Shown here: piece by piece, positions 5,431 through 6,124 of the stretch | Layout of the letters: each line of letters opens with the position of its first letter | Numbering within the stretch: position 1 is the first letter of the stretch | Assembly (NCBI GenBank): GCA_933226995.1 | Contig: CAKOFP010000245.1 | Location: 1 to 6,124 of the forward strand | DNA: 6,124 bases | Source of the DNA: Candidatus Nitrosopolaris rasttigaisensis | Lineage (GTDB): Archaea; Thermoproteota; Nitrososphaeria; Nitrososphaerales; Nitrososphaeraceae | Direction: 5' to 3' | The notes under the pieces: model-generated | What the model saw: the letters and a program-made list of their open reading frames with translations, nothing else | Databases searched by the model: none | What the model was told of the DNA's origin: nothing | Made by a program: the position numbers and the translations under genes

Positions 5431-6124
5431 TCAGACCTTATTAATTAATGACGTTTTTTCCAATATTTGATTAGTCTTTGATTCACCCTCCTTAATTGAA
5501 TTCTTTATAGCTTCTATCGAAAAATCTGTATTCTCGTAGAAGCGTGGTAAAGGCTCATCTCTAATTATGCGAAATATGTTCTTTATTTCTGCACCACGTT
5601 CGCGTTTCATTTTAGTGAAAGTATGACGAATCTTTTCAAGTTGTTTCTTATCTATTCTAGCTGGATCAATATTTTTGTCGATTATCTGATAGAGCTCCTC
5701 TATATATTTCAGGTATCGCGTTATTACTTTAGCCATCTTTATTTGGTGTTGAGATTTATCGGAAAACATGATATCTCTAGCTCTATGATAGACTTCAGCC
5801 AAGTTGTCTGGTAACTTATCAGTTCTCCTAGGATAGTTTTCGACAAGGAAAAGTCTTTTGTCAATCACAGGTGAGGCATCTATAACCTCGCCGAAGGGTG
5901 TGTTACTTAATAGACCGCCATCCCAAGCATATACACCTTCTTCTACTTGAACCCAGGGAAAACTATATGATGGATAACCAGAAGTTGCAAGTATATGCTT
6001 AGGAGTTATTTTCTGCCTAGAGCTATCGAAAGTTAATGGTTCCGATGATAAGATATTGACCGCAGTCATTATTAGACGTGCGTGAGGATTACCACCAGGT
6101 TGAAGTTTATTATAATCAATATAT
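5431..6124 (-). CDS. Patatin-like phospholipase, C-terminal part (5' end beyond window)
   Basis: The frame is open to the right edge, so the ATG at 6067-6069 is internal: codons before it read GGNPHARLIM and fit the fold. Visible is the second half of a patatin domain, with the catalytic-dyad Asp in YAWDGGLLSNTPFGEV (about residue 50 counted from that internal Met). The Gly-rich oxyanion loop and the GxSxG serine would lie outside the window. About 150 residues follow the DGG motif. They include YHRARDIMFSDKSQHQ, KVITRYLKYIEELYQIID and a Lys/Glu-rich helical region near QLEKIRHTFTKMKRERG, recalling the DUF3734-type tail of some prokaryotic patatins. The family hydrolyses acyl esters of phospholipids or other lipids; the substrate is unknown here. 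The protein ends LINKV before TGA 5431-5433. Confidence 0.88.
   Translation of the reverse strand, partial: YIDYNKLQPGGNPHARLIMTAVNILSSEPLTFDSSRQKITPKHILATSGYPSYSFPWVQVEEGVYAWDGGLLSNTPFGEVIDASPVIDKRLFLVENYPRRTDKLPDNLAEVYHRARDIMFSDKSQHQIKMAKVITRYLKYIEELYQIIDKNIDPARIDKKQLEKIRHTFTKMKRERGAEIKNIFRIIRDEPLPRFYENTDFSIEAIKNSIKEGESKTNQILEKTSLINKV

Noticed and set aside
1..6124. CRISPR array, insertion sequence, toxin-antitoxin or defence operon
   Set aside because: No spaced direct repeats, transposase motifs, terminal inverted repeats or paired small toxin and antitoxin genes were found. The patatin is not next to a nucleotidyltransferase (CBASS-type) gene within the window, though its upstream side is not visible.

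Overview
The window is AT-rich DNA that most resembles an ammonia-oxidising archaeon of the Nitrososphaeria (Thaumarchaeota), perhaps near Nitrosocosmicus or Nitrososphaera. Four things point this way. Several starts have TATA-like boxes about 24-30 bp upstream and no clear ribosome binding site, as expected of leaderless archaeal genes. There is a tiny single C2H2 zinc-finger protein, of a kind common in these genomes. There is a streptogramin-lyase-like (Vgb/NHL) propeller gene and a patatin of the type I associate with this group. The assignment rests on recall of family style, not on a search.

Left part (1-1124): the 3' portion of a Vgb-like beta-propeller gene with an Ig-like tail. It is broken by one in-frame TAA and two frameshifts. 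A short open stretch of unknown nature (975-1124) follows. Next is an intact VOC-fold gene (1152-1574, GTG start) that seems to lack the usual metal ligands. It converges on a minus-strand 38-47 codon zinc-finger gene (1606-1722/1749), and an inverted repeat lies between the two stops.

Middle (1756-3387): on the minus strand, a reading frame with coding character is interrupted by one TAA (1844-1846). Upstream of it, also on the minus strand, is an intact alpha/beta hydrolase with a complete catalytic triad (2034-2882). The gap to the next large gene is about 500 bp and holds two candidate small genes on the plus strand (2951-3133 and 3158-3337). Both are hypothetical.

Right part (3388-6124): a full-length SdhA/FrdA-type flavoprotein (592 aa) has the FAD-linking His and the active-site residues, but no iron-sulfur or membrane-anchor subunit lies beside it. 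A possible terminator follows. From 5167 to 5306 I see no gene. On the minus strand, a 40-codon open stretch (5307-5429) sits just after the stop of a patatin-like phospholipase gene that runs off the right edge.

The genes do not form one pathway or operon: strands alternate and each large gene seems to have its own promoter. The window looks like a loosely packed accessory region with decaying genes and micro-ORFs. I found no defence system, mobile element, CRISPR array, tRNA or rRNA.
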